A DNA stretch of 5,510 bases, taken from the NCBI GenBank assembly GCA_947259435.1, contig CAMYMP010000079.1, positions 1-5,510 of the forward strand, given 5' to 3'. Every line of letters begins with the position of its first letter. The stretch's first letter is position 1. The notes beneath the pieces were generated by a model. That model was given only the letters and a program-made list of their open reading frames with translations, searched no databases and was not told the origin of the DNA. Shown here piece after piece: positions 1-5,510 of this stretch. The stretch comes from an uncultured Woeseiaceae bacterium (GTDB lineage Bacteria; Pseudomonadota; Gammaproteobacteria; Woeseiales; Woeseiaceae). Position numbers and translations under genes: made by a program.

Positions 1-83
1 AGAACGATTGCGGCCAGGTCTCAATGCAAGCGAAAATGTCGGAATAGGGACTAGGAAAACCGACGAACGCAGTCCGACAGACG
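1..83. other. Non-coding stretch downstream of the cytochrome c gene
   Basis: This is the 3' flank of the minus-strand cytochrome c gene. I see no open frame with coding character. A 5-base direct repeat CCGAC occurs twice (60-64 and 73-77), and there is a weak inverted pair GGACT/AGTCC (48-52 and 71-75). Neither is followed by a T-run on the minus strand, so I cannot call a terminator here. Confidence 0.6.
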
Positions 84-692
84 TTACTGCTTGCTGCGAT
101 AGACACCGAAGTACACGTAAGGATTCCTGGCAGGACGGCCGGGCTCGACTTCATCGGGCACCTTGTGTCTCACGGGTTTGATACTGCGCAGGTAACTGAC
201 GATGGCGTCCACATCATCATCGGAAATTCTCGCGTAGCCCTGCCACGGCATCCATGCGATGCGTCGACCTGCGTGGCGGCCGATGCCGGCCCGGATCGCG
301 TTCGCAATTTGCTGGTCTGTCCAGGTGCCGATACCGGTCTCGTCGTCGGGCGTGATATTGGAAGGATAAATGACGCCGGGATTCTTCACACCCAGGGGAT
401 CGGTATAGGCGATGCCCGTTCGCGAACCCGCAAGCGATCGATCGAAATCGGGATCACCCGCCAGTGCACCGTCGGTATGGCACGCGCCGCAGCCAAGCAG
501 CTCGACCATATACTCGCCTCTTGCCACAAGGCCACGACGCGCAGGCGCGTATGTGCCCGGGGTTGCGCTCGGAGCATCCAGGATGGTCTTGGCGTCGACT
601 TCTTCGTAATCCTGCAGCAGGCCCGACGGCGTTTCGCTTGCGCACGCGGCCAAAAGAACAGGCGCTATCATCAGAAATCGAGCGCCCTTCAT
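84..692 (-). CDS. Mono-haem cytochrome c lipoprotein, dehydrogenase-partner type
   Basis: 202-residue periplasmic electron carrier. The N-terminus is a lipoprotein signal ending in the lipobox LLAAC (Cys17), so the mature protein is probably anchored to a membrane by lipid. A linker of about 40 residues leads to one class I cytochrome c domain. The haem motif is CGACH (Cys68, Cys71, His72). The segment SNITPDDETGIGTW (111-124) and the later MPWQGYARISDDDVDAI block (from Met148) match the cytochrome subunits of membrane alcohol, gluconate and aldehyde dehydrogenases; Met148 is the likely distal haem ligand. The ATG at 692 is supported by AGAGGA (700-705) seven bases upstream. It lies 94 bases after the dehydrogenase stop on the same strand, so it is most likely the electron acceptor for that enzyme (inference). 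Only one haem motif is present, unlike the three-haem subunits of acetic acid bacteria. The family is clear; the exact redox partner is not proven. Confidence 0.9.
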   Translation of the reverse strand: MKGARFLMIAPVLLAACASETPSGLLQDYEEVDAKTILDAPSATPGTYAPARRGLVARGEYMVELLGCGACHTDGALAGDPDFDRSLAGSRTGIAYTDPLGVKNPGVIYPSNITPDDETGIGTWTDQQIANAIRAGIGRHAGRRIAWMPWQGYARISDDDVDAIVSYLRSIKPVRHKVPDEVEPGRPARNPYVYFGVYRSKQ

Positions 693-786
693 TGCAACGT
701 CCTCTGCTTCATATATGCCTCATAGTATAACGACCCAAGCGGCACTCACAGAGTTCCCCGGTCCCGGGCAGCACCGTTCGAGTCGT
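693..786 (-). other. Spacer between dehydrogenase and cytochrome c genes
   Basis: 94-base gap between two co-oriented genes. It contains a GC-rich inverted repeat, CCCGG-TC-CCGGG (757-768), with no T-run after it, so it looks like an mRNA hairpin and not an intrinsic terminator. Nearer the cytochrome start the minus strand reads TTGGGT, 17 bases, TATATG, and an overlapping TATACT. Either could be a weak internal promoter, but the matches to consensus are modest. Co-transcription with the dehydrogenase is the simplest reading. Confidence 0.4.
700..705 (-). promoter_or_regulatory. Ribosome binding site of the cytochrome c gene
   Basis: AGAGGA on the minus strand, seven bases before the ATG at 692. 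It fixes the start in front of the lipoprotein signal MKGARFLMIA. Confidence 0.7.
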
Positions 787-2091
787 CTATTCCGCCCGGG
801 AAACACGCCAGATCGTATTGCCGGCATCGTCTGCGACCAATAGCGCGCCAGTCTTGTCGACGATAACGCCGACGGGCCGTCCCTGCGCGTCGCCATCCTC
901 GTTGAGAAATCCTGTCAGGACGTCGACCGGAGCGCCGACAGGCCGGCCGTTCGCGAACGGCACGAAAATCACTTTGTATCCGCTGCGCGGTTTGCGATTC
1001 CACGAGCCATGTTGGCCGACAAAAGCGCCGGCGCTCCATTCGGGTCCCAGCGCTTGACCCTCAGCGAAGGTCAGGCCGAGCGAGGCCGTGTGGGGTCCAA
1101 GCGCGTAATCAGGTCTGAGTGCCGTGGCAACGAGGTCAGGTCGCTGATCGTCGATACGTGGATCAAGGTGGTCGCCATAATAGCTGTATGGCCAGCCGTA
1201 GAAGCCGCCATCGACAACCGACGTCATATAGTCCGGCACCAGGTCACCGCCAAGATCGTCGCGCTCGTTCACCGAGGTCCATAGCATGCCGGTCGATGGC
1301 TCGAAAGCCATGCCGACCGGATTGCGCAACCCGGAAGCGTACACGCGGTGTTCGCCCGTAGCGGCGTCGATCTGCCAGATCGCGGCACGGCCCGTCTCTT
1401 CCTCGATGCCGTTCTCCGCATGGTCGCTGTTCGAGCCAATCGACGCATACAAAAACTTGCCGTCGACGCTTGCGACAAGGTTTTTGGTCCAGTGACGATT
1501 GTTGTCGCCCGCGGGAAGTGCCACCAGCGGCGTACCGGCCGAGGTTATCTCCGTCTGACCCTCGGCGTAAGGGAAGCTGACGACGCCGTCGGTATTGGCG
1601 ACGAACAGCCGGTCGCCGATGAGTGTCATTCCGAACGGCGACGTCAGGCCGGACAGGAATACGGTTCTTGTTTCTGCGATGCCGTCGCCATCAGCATCTC
1701 GCAGCAGCGAAATCCTGTCAGCACTTGCGACGCCCGCGCCGGCACGCTTCATGACCATTTTTTCGACGCGGCCAATGATGCCTTTCGGTTTCTTCGGCTG
1801 GGCATTGGTCTCTGCGACCAGAACATCTCCGTTCGGCATGACGTACAGCCATCGGGGATGGTCAAGCCCTTTCGCAAACGCATTGACGACGAGTCCGTCA
1901 GCCGCGGCGGGCGTCGCGCCCTCCTCCCAACGCTCGATGCGCGCGATGTTAACGAGTGGTATTAGTGCCTTTCGCGGCTCGGGTAGCTCTGGCTCCGGAC
2001 CGGTGCCGGCCGACACCGGCAGATTCGAATTGCTGCCACACGCGGTTACGGCGAGCGACATTAAAGTGAGCATGATTCGCGCTAGGTGCAT
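787..2091 (-). CDS. PQQ-dependent sugar (sorbosone-type) dehydrogenase, lipoprotein
   Basis: 434 residues. The N-terminus MHLARIMLTLMSLAVTAC is a lipoprotein signal with Cys18 as the lipidation site, which predicts a periplasm-facing anchored enzyme. The rest reads as the six-bladed beta-propeller of the soluble glucose/sorbosone dehydrogenase family. Visible landmarks are DADGDGIAE (132-140, a calcium-loop-like motif), NNRHWTKNL (197-205), GLRNPVGMAFEPSTG (254-268), the VNERDDLGGDLVPDYM stretch (274-289), YGWPYSYYG (298-306), HTASLGLTF (334-342), GQHGSWNRKPRSGYKV (359-374) and GRPVGVIVD (404-412). The QHGSWNR and HTAS blocks are typical of the sorbosone dehydrogenase-like branch. Members oxidise aldoses or aldehydes with pyrroloquinoline quinone; the substrate cannot be read from sequence, and no PQQ synthesis gene is in the window. 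The ATG at 2091 has AAAGGA eight bases upstream; the next Met (residue 7) lacks a ribosome site. It follows a tRNA gene closely and precedes a cytochrome c gene. Confidence 0.88.
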   Translation of the reverse strand: MHLARIMLTLMSLAVTACGSNSNLPVSAGTGPEPELPEPRKALIPLVNIARIERWEEGATPAAADGLVVNAFAKGLDHPRWLYVMPNGDVLVAETNAQPKKPKGIIGRVEKMVMKRAGAGVASADRISLLRDADGDGIAETRTVFLSGLTSPFGMTLIGDRLFVANTDGVVSFPYAEGQTEITSAGTPLVALPAGDNNRHWTKNLVASVDGKFLYASIGSNSDHAENGIEEETGRAAIWQIDAATGEHRVYASGLRNPVGMAFEPSTGMLWTSVNERDDLGGDLVPDYMTSVVDGGFYGWPYSYYGDHLDPRIDDQRPDLVATALRPDYALGPHTASLGLTFAEGQALGPEWSAGAFVGQHGSWNRKPRSGYKVIFVPFANGRPVGAPVDVLTGFLNEDGDAQGRPVGVIVDKTGALLVADDAGNTIWRVSRAE

Positions 2092-2099
2092 GCAGTCAG

Positions 2100-2105
2100 T
2101 CCTTT
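2100..2105 (-). promoter_or_regulatory. Ribosome binding site abutting the tRNA 3' end
   Basis: AAAGGA on the minus strand, eight bases before the dehydrogenase ATG. Only two bases (TA) separate it from the encoded CCA end of the upstream tRNA, so exact 3' maturation of the tRNA would leave an mRNA that begins almost at its ribosome binding site. Confidence 0.75.
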
Positions 2106-2106
2106 A

Positions 2107-2180
2107 TGGAGCGGGTGAAGGGAATCGAACCCTCATTCTCAGCTTGGGAAGCTGATGTCCTACCGTTGAACGACACCCGC
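2107..2180 (-). tRNA. tRNA-Gly (anticodon CCC)
   Basis: The minus strand folds as a complete 74-nt tRNA. The acceptor stem is GCGGGTG/CACCCGC, the D-stem GTTC/GGAC, the anticodon stem TCAGC/GCTGA around the loop TTCCCAA, the variable loop has four bases, and the T-stem GAGGG/CCCTT encloses TTCGATT. The anticodon CCC (2146-2148) reads GGG. Discriminator U73 fits bacterial glycine tRNAs. The 3' CCA is encoded (2107-2109). The opposite-strand reading that yields GAGEGNRTLILSLGS is the familiar artefact of translating across a tRNA. The gene lies between the SLC13 permease stop and the dehydrogenase start, all on the same strand. Confidence 0.96.
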
Positions 2181-2196
2181 AATTCAGGAAGTTAGC

Positions 2197-2218
2197 TCTC
2201 AGGCCTGACAGGCCGAGA
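2197..2218. repeat. Inverted repeat in the tRNA leader
   Basis: TCTC-a-GGCCTG-a-CAGGCC-GAGA: two arms of ten paired bases, with one unpaired base in the left arm and a one-base centre. It lies 17 bases upstream of the mature tRNA 5' end. It could be an operator-like dyad or, if transcribed, a leader hairpin near the RNase P cleavage site; in RNA the central bases would have to open to make a loop. No T-run follows it on the minus strand, so it is not a standard terminator. Confidence 0.55.
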
Positions 2219-2236
2219 ACAACAATAGTGAAACAA

Positions 2237-2247
2237 CCCCGATTCTA
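2237..2247 (-). promoter_or_regulatory. Candidate -10 and GC-rich discriminator for the tRNA
   Basis: The minus strand reads TAGAAT (2247-2242), five of six matches to the -10 consensus, followed by CGGGG. A GC-rich discriminator is typical of stable-RNA promoters under stringent control. At 17 or 18 bases of spacing the -35 region (TCTCCA or TTCTCC) matches poorly, so this is a tentative call. It would give a leader of roughly 50 bases before the tRNA. Confidence 0.35.
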
Positions 2248-2269
2248 GGCGATTTTCCAAGGATTGGAG

Positions 2270-2301
2270 AAAAAATCTGGAGCGAGTTACCGCCGATCAG
2301 A
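2270..2301 (-). terminator. Possible weak intrinsic terminator of the SLC13 permease gene
   Basis: On the minus strand TCTG (2301-2298) can pair with CAGA (2279-2276), and GGCG (2294-2291) with CGCT (2284-2281, one G-T pair), around the loop GTAACT. Six T follow directly (2275-2270). The stem has an asymmetric internal loop and overlaps the stop codon, so efficiency may be low. If it fails, transcription would read into the tRNA. Confidence 0.35.
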
Positions 2302-4132
2302 TGCCATACCACAAAGGCAGTACGATGGAGAAACCCAGCCAGAGGATCAAGATCAGCGGAATGCCTGCTTTGAGGAAATCCACGAAGCGGTAGCCGCCCG
2401 TGCTCAGAATCAACAGGTTCGTCTGGTAGCCGAAAGGTGTGGCGAAACTCATGTTTGCACCGAACAGTACGGCGAGCACGAACGGCATCGGATCGACGCC
2501 CAACTGCTGCGCTGCCGAGATTGCTATCGGGGTACCAATGACAGCGGCGGCGTTGTTGGAAACGACATTCGTCAACACGGCGATAATCAGAATGAACGCG
2601 CTGAGAATCACGGGCGTCGGATAATCGCCTGCGGCGCTAACGAATCCGGCGGCGAGGTATTCAGCCATGCCGGTTGCGACCAGCGCCTTGCCCATCGCCA
2701 GGCTGGCGACAATCAGCATGATGACGGGAATCGGGAGGGATCGCCCGACATCGCGCCAGGAGAGGCATCCGAGAGCAATCATCATGCCGACGCCGATCAA
2801 TGCGGAGACGGAAATCGGAAGCAAGCCCAATGCTGCGGCTCCTACAACCAGCACCAATACGAGCAGCGCTCGCTTGGCGCGGTGTGCCCTGGGAAGATCG
2901 GTTGTGCCGTCGACTATCAGCATCTTGCCGTTGTTCTTCGCAGCGTCTAGAGCGGCGCTGGTTCCCTGAACGAGCACGACGTCGCCGGCACGCAGGCGGA
3001 TCGAACGCGGGTCCGCTGCTTCCCGTTCACCCGGCACGCGCGCCCGATGTACCGCCAATGGGGTCAGACTGAAGGAAGAACGGAGAGATATGTCTGCAAG
3101 CGTTCGATGATGTAAAGGTGATTCTCCGGTGATAACGATCTCGGCCAGCTGCTCGTTGCTTTCGCCGTGCGGCTTTTCCGATTCCGCGTCTTCCGCCCCA
3201 CCCGCTTCATCGTCGAGCCTGGCCCCGATCAAGATCTCGAATCGCTTGAGATTTTCAGCCGTATCCGTCACACGCAGGCGGTCGCCGGCCTGCAGCACTA
3301 CAGAAGGCAGCTTCGCGAGGAAGAGCGATTCTCCTCGCCGAACTTGCGCGACCCGCATTTCGTGTTGTGTCTTGTCGAGCACCTCTTTGAGGGTCTTTCC
3401 GGCCGCAAACCCATCTTCGCGAATTGTAAGCTGGGCATCGAACACGCGCCGACGCGTGTCGGTCATCGGCATCGCCCGGTCTTTTAACAGACGTGGCACG
3501 ACAAGCCATACAAAGACGAGTCCGACGCTGCCTACCAGCAGCGCGGGAGGCGTGATATCAAACATCGCGATGTCGGCTACGCCGAGGTCACGCGTGATTC
3601 CGACGACGAGCAGGTTGGTCGAAGTACCTATCGTGGTGCACATTCCGCCCATGATCGTCGCCAGTCCCATTGGCAGCATGAATCCCGATGCCGCCAGCTT
3701 CGTACGCAATGCAATTCCGACAAGAATCGGAATCATCAGCACGACGATTGGCGTGTCGTTGACGAATGCACTCATTACGAACACGGCGACGAGCATGATC
3801 AATAGCGCCGCTTTCGGGCGCTTCAACCATTGATTGCCGGCGAAACTCGCCACAGGCTGCAGGGCGCCAGTAGTCTCGAGCGCCTTGCCGATCACAATCA
3901 GCAAACCAATGGTAATCAGCGCTTCGTTGCCGAAACCGCGCAAGAACTGCGCCGGCCTGACGGGCACACCGTCTACTTCATACGGGAACAGGTGGAACCC
4001 TGCCGTCAATACGATGATCACGGCGAGGCTGGATGATTCAAGCGGCAGCCTGTCGCGTGTGAACAGGTACAGAGCCACAACGATCAAAATAACGACCGCG
4101 ACCCCGTGCGCATCCGGCGTAATCGTCTGCAT
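2297..4132 (-). CDS. SLC13-type permease with two TrkA_C-like domains
   Basis: 611-residue inner-membrane transporter in the broad SLC13/DASS-ArsB (ion transporter) group. The N-terminal membrane half (about 10-215) and C-terminal half (about 420-610) are inverted-repeat-like. Each half carries a re-entrant motif and a later TN motif: VNDTP (124-128) with GTSTNLL (169-175), and VSNNAAA (524-530) with YQTNLLI (569-575). Between them lies a soluble region with two TrkA_C-like domains. The first spans about 225-305, including GDRLRVTD (283-290); the second spans about 327-402, including AGDVVLVQGT (382-391). An acidic linker (307-326) joins them. TrkA_C domains usually bind a small ligand and gate the transporter. 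Such proteins are often annotated as sodium:sulfate or dicarboxylate symporters, but the substrate cannot be assigned here. The ATG at 4132 has GGGAA (4140-4144) seven bases upstream plus GGAG directly against it, a mediocre ribosome site. It is divergent from the TerC gene. Confidence 0.9.
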   Translation of the reverse strand: MQTITPDAHGVAVVILIVVALYLFTRDRLPLESSSLAVIIVLTAGFHLFPYEVDGVPVRPAQFLRGFGNEALITIGLLIVIGKALETTGALQPVASFAGNQWLKRPKAALLIMLVAVFVMSAFVNDTPIVVLMIPILVGIALRTKLAASGFMLPMGLATIMGGMCTTIGTSTNLLVVGITRDLGVADIAMFDITPPALLVGSVGLVFVWLVVPRLLKDRAMPMTDTRRRVFDAQLTIREDGFAAGKTLKEVLDKTQHEMRVAQVRRGESLFLAKLPSVVLQAGDRLRVTDTAENLKRFEILIGARLDDEAGGAEDAESEKPHGESNEQLAEIVITGESPLHHRTLADISLRSSFSLTPLAVHRARVPGEREAADPRSIRLRAGDVVLVQGTSAALDAAKNNGKMLIVDGTTDLPRAHRAKRALLVLVLVVGAAALGLLPISVSALIGVGMMIALGCLSWRDVGRSLPIPVIMLIVASLAMGKALVATGMAEYLAAGFVSAAGDYPTPVILSAFILIIAVLTNVVSNNAAAVIGTPIAISAAQQLGVDPMPFVLAVLFGANMSFATPFGYQTNLLILSTGGYRFVDFLKAGIPLILILWLGFSIVLPLWYGI

Positions 4133-4309
4133 CTCCGTATTCCCGGTAAGCGTTCCCCGCAGGCAGACCTTTTCGCGGAACTCAACCCACCAGTTTCCGG
4201 CTCACGCCAGCCGCAGCCCGCCCGCTATCGTCGTAAATACCCACGTATGATACCGCGCCAATCAGAGAATTTTGCATGCGGCTGCGGCCCCGTGCTCGCG
4301 GTATGACCT

Positions 4310-4418
4310 GGCTGGGAAGCCAATGTCATGCGATCGAACATCACCCGCTGATGCTGACGTCAGATCAGTCCCCAGCCTGACGGAATCGTGCTAGTGTTTC
4401 TGGCACAAACCACGTCAG
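4310..4418 (+). promoter_or_regulatory. Structured 5' leader of the TerC/Alx gene (candidate cis-regulatory RNA)
   Basis: Three complementary sets stand out. GGCTGGG (4310-4316) pairs with CCCAGCC (4371-4377) and closes a 54-base domain. CTGACG (4377-4382) pairs with CGTCAG (4413-4418) and encloses a 7-bp hairpin GTGCTAG-TGTTT-CTGGCAC (4388-4406, one G-U pair). CTGACG can alternatively pair with an upstream CGTCAG (4358-4363). The last arm ends in the purine tract that serves as ribosome site. E. coli alx is preceded by a yybP-ykoY manganese riboswitch, but I cannot find that motif's GGGGAGTAG-like core here. The pairings are seen in the sequence; a regulatory function is inference. Confidence 0.35.
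4348..4368. repeat. Imperfect palindrome, operator-like
   Basis: CTGAT-g-CTGACGTCAG-ATCAG. The central ten bases (4354-4363) form a perfect palindrome, and the flanking five-base arms are also inverted, with one extra G on the left. It could be a repressor operator for either divergent gene, or part of the leader RNA fold of the TerC gene. Confidence 0.5.
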
Positions 4419-4424
4419 AGAGAG
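4417..4424 (+). promoter_or_regulatory. Purine-rich ribosome binding site that decides a TTG start
   Basis: AGAGAGAG lies six bases before the TTG at 4431. An in-frame stop at 4392-4394 limits any upstream extension. The first in-frame ATG (4479) would remove most of the first membrane segment, so TTG (or less likely CTG at 4428) must be the start. Confidence 0.65.
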
Positions 4425-4430
4425 CATCTG

Positions 4431-5510
4431 TTGATCATCGTCTGGATCGCGTTCCTGGTACTTATTCTTGCGCTCGTAATGCTCGACCTCGGCGTGTTCC
4501 ACCGCAAGGCGCACGTAATCAGCATTCCGGAAGCGCTTGCGTGGACCGGCTTTTGGATCGTCCTGGCGTTGGCGTTCAATGTTTTCGTCTTTTTCATGTA
4601 CGACCAGAACTGGTTCGGGTGGACCGACATCCCGTCGCACGATCTGTCGGGCCAGCAGGCGGCCGTCCAGTTTTTTACAGGCTATCTTTTAGAAAAATCA
4701 CTTTCCGTCGATAACATTTTCGTTATCGCCATGATCTTTTCCTATTTTGGTGTTCCCCTCGCCGAGCAGCATCGCGTCTTGTACTGGGGCATTCTCGGGG
4801 CGGTTGTCCTGCGCGCAATTATGATCAGCATGGGCGTGGCCCTAATCAACAGGTTCGACTGGATTGTCTATGTATTTGGCGCATTGCTGTTCGTGTCGGC
4901 GGCGAAAATGCTGTTTATTCGACACGACAATATTCACCTTGACCGCAATCCCTTCGTTCGCGCCGTCCGCCGCTATTACCCGATCACGAGTCAGTTTCAC
5001 GGCAGCCATTTTTTCGTTAAGGAAAACGGCGTCCGCGCCGCAACACCGTTGTTTCTCGCATTGGTGCTCGTGGAAACGAGCGACGTCATGTTCGCGATCG
5101 ATTCAATCCCTGCGATCTTTGCCGTTACCCGCGATCCGTTCCTGGTCTTCACATCCAACGTTTTTGCCATCCTCGGTCTTCGCGCGCTGTACTTCGCCGT
5201 CGCCGGCATGATGCACAAATTCCGTTACCTGAAGCTGAGCCTCGTGTTCATCCTGGCCTATGTTGGCGTGAAGATGATCCTGTCGCACCACTACCCGATT
5301 CCCAACCTCACATCACTGGCCATCATTGGCGCAGCGCTGAGCATCGGAATGTTTGCTTCGATTCTGGCGACGCCGAGAGAAGAAAAGCAGCTGGTTTCGC
5401 CACTCGTTGATGACCTCGAATCCCTGGCGGCTTTGACGTACCGCGAGGCACGTCGTGTGGCGATCCTGACCGTGGGCATGACCATCGTGTTACTGGGCCT
5501 GATCATGCTC
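4431..5510 (+). CDS. TerC/Alx-family membrane protein, 3' end cut by window
   Basis: 360 codons are visible with no stop, so the gene continues past the right edge. Residues 1-310 align by eye with E. coli Alx (321 residues, implicated in manganese export). The first membrane segment is IIVWIAFLVLILALVMLDLG, followed by the conserved acidic motifs EKSLSVDN (88-95) and ETSDVMFAIDSIPAIFAVT (215-233). Glu88, Asp94, Glu215, Asp218 and Asp224 are the likely ion-binding residues. FDWIVYVFGA (142-151), HFFVKENG (193-200) and SNVFAILGLRALYF (242-255) are further family signatures. TerC-type proteins act in the inner membrane on metal ions, chiefly manganese; the tellurite label of the family says little about function here. 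After about residue 315 comes a charged stretch, then a new membrane segment beginning RRVAILTVGMTIVLLG (341-356). This is beyond the length of Alx and resembles the start of a PGPGW-type C-terminal extension, whose diagnostic motif would lie outside the window. Translation starts at TTG. Confidence 0.92.
   Translation, partial: MIIVWIAFLVLILALVMLDLGVFHRKAHVISIPEALAWTGFWIVLALAFNVFVFFMYDQNWFGWTDIPSHDLSGQQAAVQFFTGYLLEKSLSVDNIFVIAMIFSYFGVPLAEQHRVLYWGILGAVVLRAIMISMGVALINRFDWIVYVFGALLFVSAAKMLFIRHDNIHLDRNPFVRAVRRYYPITSQFHGSHFFVKENGVRAATPLFLALVLVETSDVMFAIDSIPAIFAVTRDPFLVFTSNVFAILGLRALYFAVAGMMHKFRYLKLSLVFILAYVGVKMILSHHYPIPNLTSLAIIGAALSIGMFASILATPREEKQLVSPLVDDLESLAALTYREARRVAILTVGMTIVLLGLIML

Larger units (their letters stand above)
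4133..4430. other. Divergent intergenic control region
   Basis: 298 bases between two divergently read membrane-protein genes. No open frame has coding character. GTATGATAC (4245-4253) is an odd palindrome that gives TATGAT on the plus strand and TATCAT on the minus strand, each one mismatch from the -10 consensus, so it might serve both genes. No good -35 is visible in either direction. The pair GCCGCAG (4210-4216) and CTGCGGC (4282-4288) is inverted but 65 bases apart. The half next to the TerC gene (4310-4424) is rich in complementary segments and is listed separately. Confidence 0.5.

Noticed and set aside
165..725. Plus-strand open frame of 186 codons
   Set aside because: It is antisense to the cytochrome c gene, which has clear haem and lipobox motifs.
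757..768. CCCGG-TC-CCGGG as terminator between dehydrogenase and cytochrome c
   Set aside because: The stem is short, the loop is too small and no T-run follows on the minus strand.
1595..2155. Plus-strand open frame of 186 codons ending in GAGEGNRTLILSLGS
   Set aside because: It runs antisense to the dehydrogenase and its tail is a translation of the tRNA-Gly complement, a well-known annotation artefact.
2107..2180. tRNA-Gly as an integration site of a genomic island
   Set aside because: No integrase, no repeated tRNA 3' end and no compositional change are visible in the window.
2264..2950. Plus-strand open frame of 228 codons
   Set aside because: It is antisense to the SLC13 permease, very rich in H, Q, N, C and R, and has no domain or signal; it reflects the GC-rich codon pattern of the real gene.
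3129..3833. Plus-strand open frame of 234 codons
   Set aside because: It is antisense to the permease, serine/threonine/arginine-rich with no recognisable fold; a shadow of the real frame.
4401..4416. TGGCAC resembling the -24 element of a sigma-54 promoter
   Set aside because: There is no GC element at the required -12 spacing, and the TGGCAC bases form the arm of the 4388-4406 hairpin.
4290..4430. yybP-ykoY manganese riboswitch upstream of the TerC gene
   Set aside because: Expected from alx biology, but I could not find the GGGGAGTAG-like core or the conserved loop sequences by eye; only generic pairing is present.

Overview
The window looks like ordinary chromosome from a Gram-negative proteobacterium, probably a gammaproteobacterium. 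The reasons are GC-rich coding sequence, a tRNA gene with an encoded 3' CCA, two lipobox-bearing lipoproteins that fit a periplasmic respiratory module, and proteins of typical proteobacterial families. The taxonomic call is inference. There is no phage, transposon, integrase or CRISPR signal.

Layout. Bases 1-83 hold no gene. On the minus strand, read from right to left, come an SLC13-type transporter with a central pair of TrkA_C-like regulatory domains (4132 to 2297), a tRNA-Gly with anticodon CCC (2180 to 2107), a PQQ-type sugar/sorbosone dehydrogenase lipoprotein (2091 to 787) and a mono-haem cytochrome c lipoprotein (692 to 84). On the plus strand a TerC/Alx-family membrane protein starts at a TTG codon at 4431 and runs off the right edge without a stop. 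The 298-base gap between the two divergent membrane genes holds the promoters of both and an unusually structured leader in front of the TerC gene.

How the genes work together. The dehydrogenase and the cytochrome c form a plausible two-gene electron-transfer unit. The dehydrogenase would oxidise a sugar or aldehyde on the periplasmic side through PQQ, and the cytochrome would pass the electrons to the respiratory chain. The dehydrogenase ribosome binding site begins two bases after the CCA end of the tRNA, so tRNA and mRNA very probably share one primary transcript. The SLC13-type transporter and the TerC/Alx protein are separate units that share a divergent control region; one moves anions or organic acids, the other probably handles manganese or a similar metal.

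No clearly undescribed system is present. The items most worth a second look are the tRNA-to-dehydrogenase junction and the foldable TerC leader (4310-4424), which has mutually exclusive pairings but lacks the recognisable core of the yybP-ykoY manganese riboswitch known upstream of E. coli alx.
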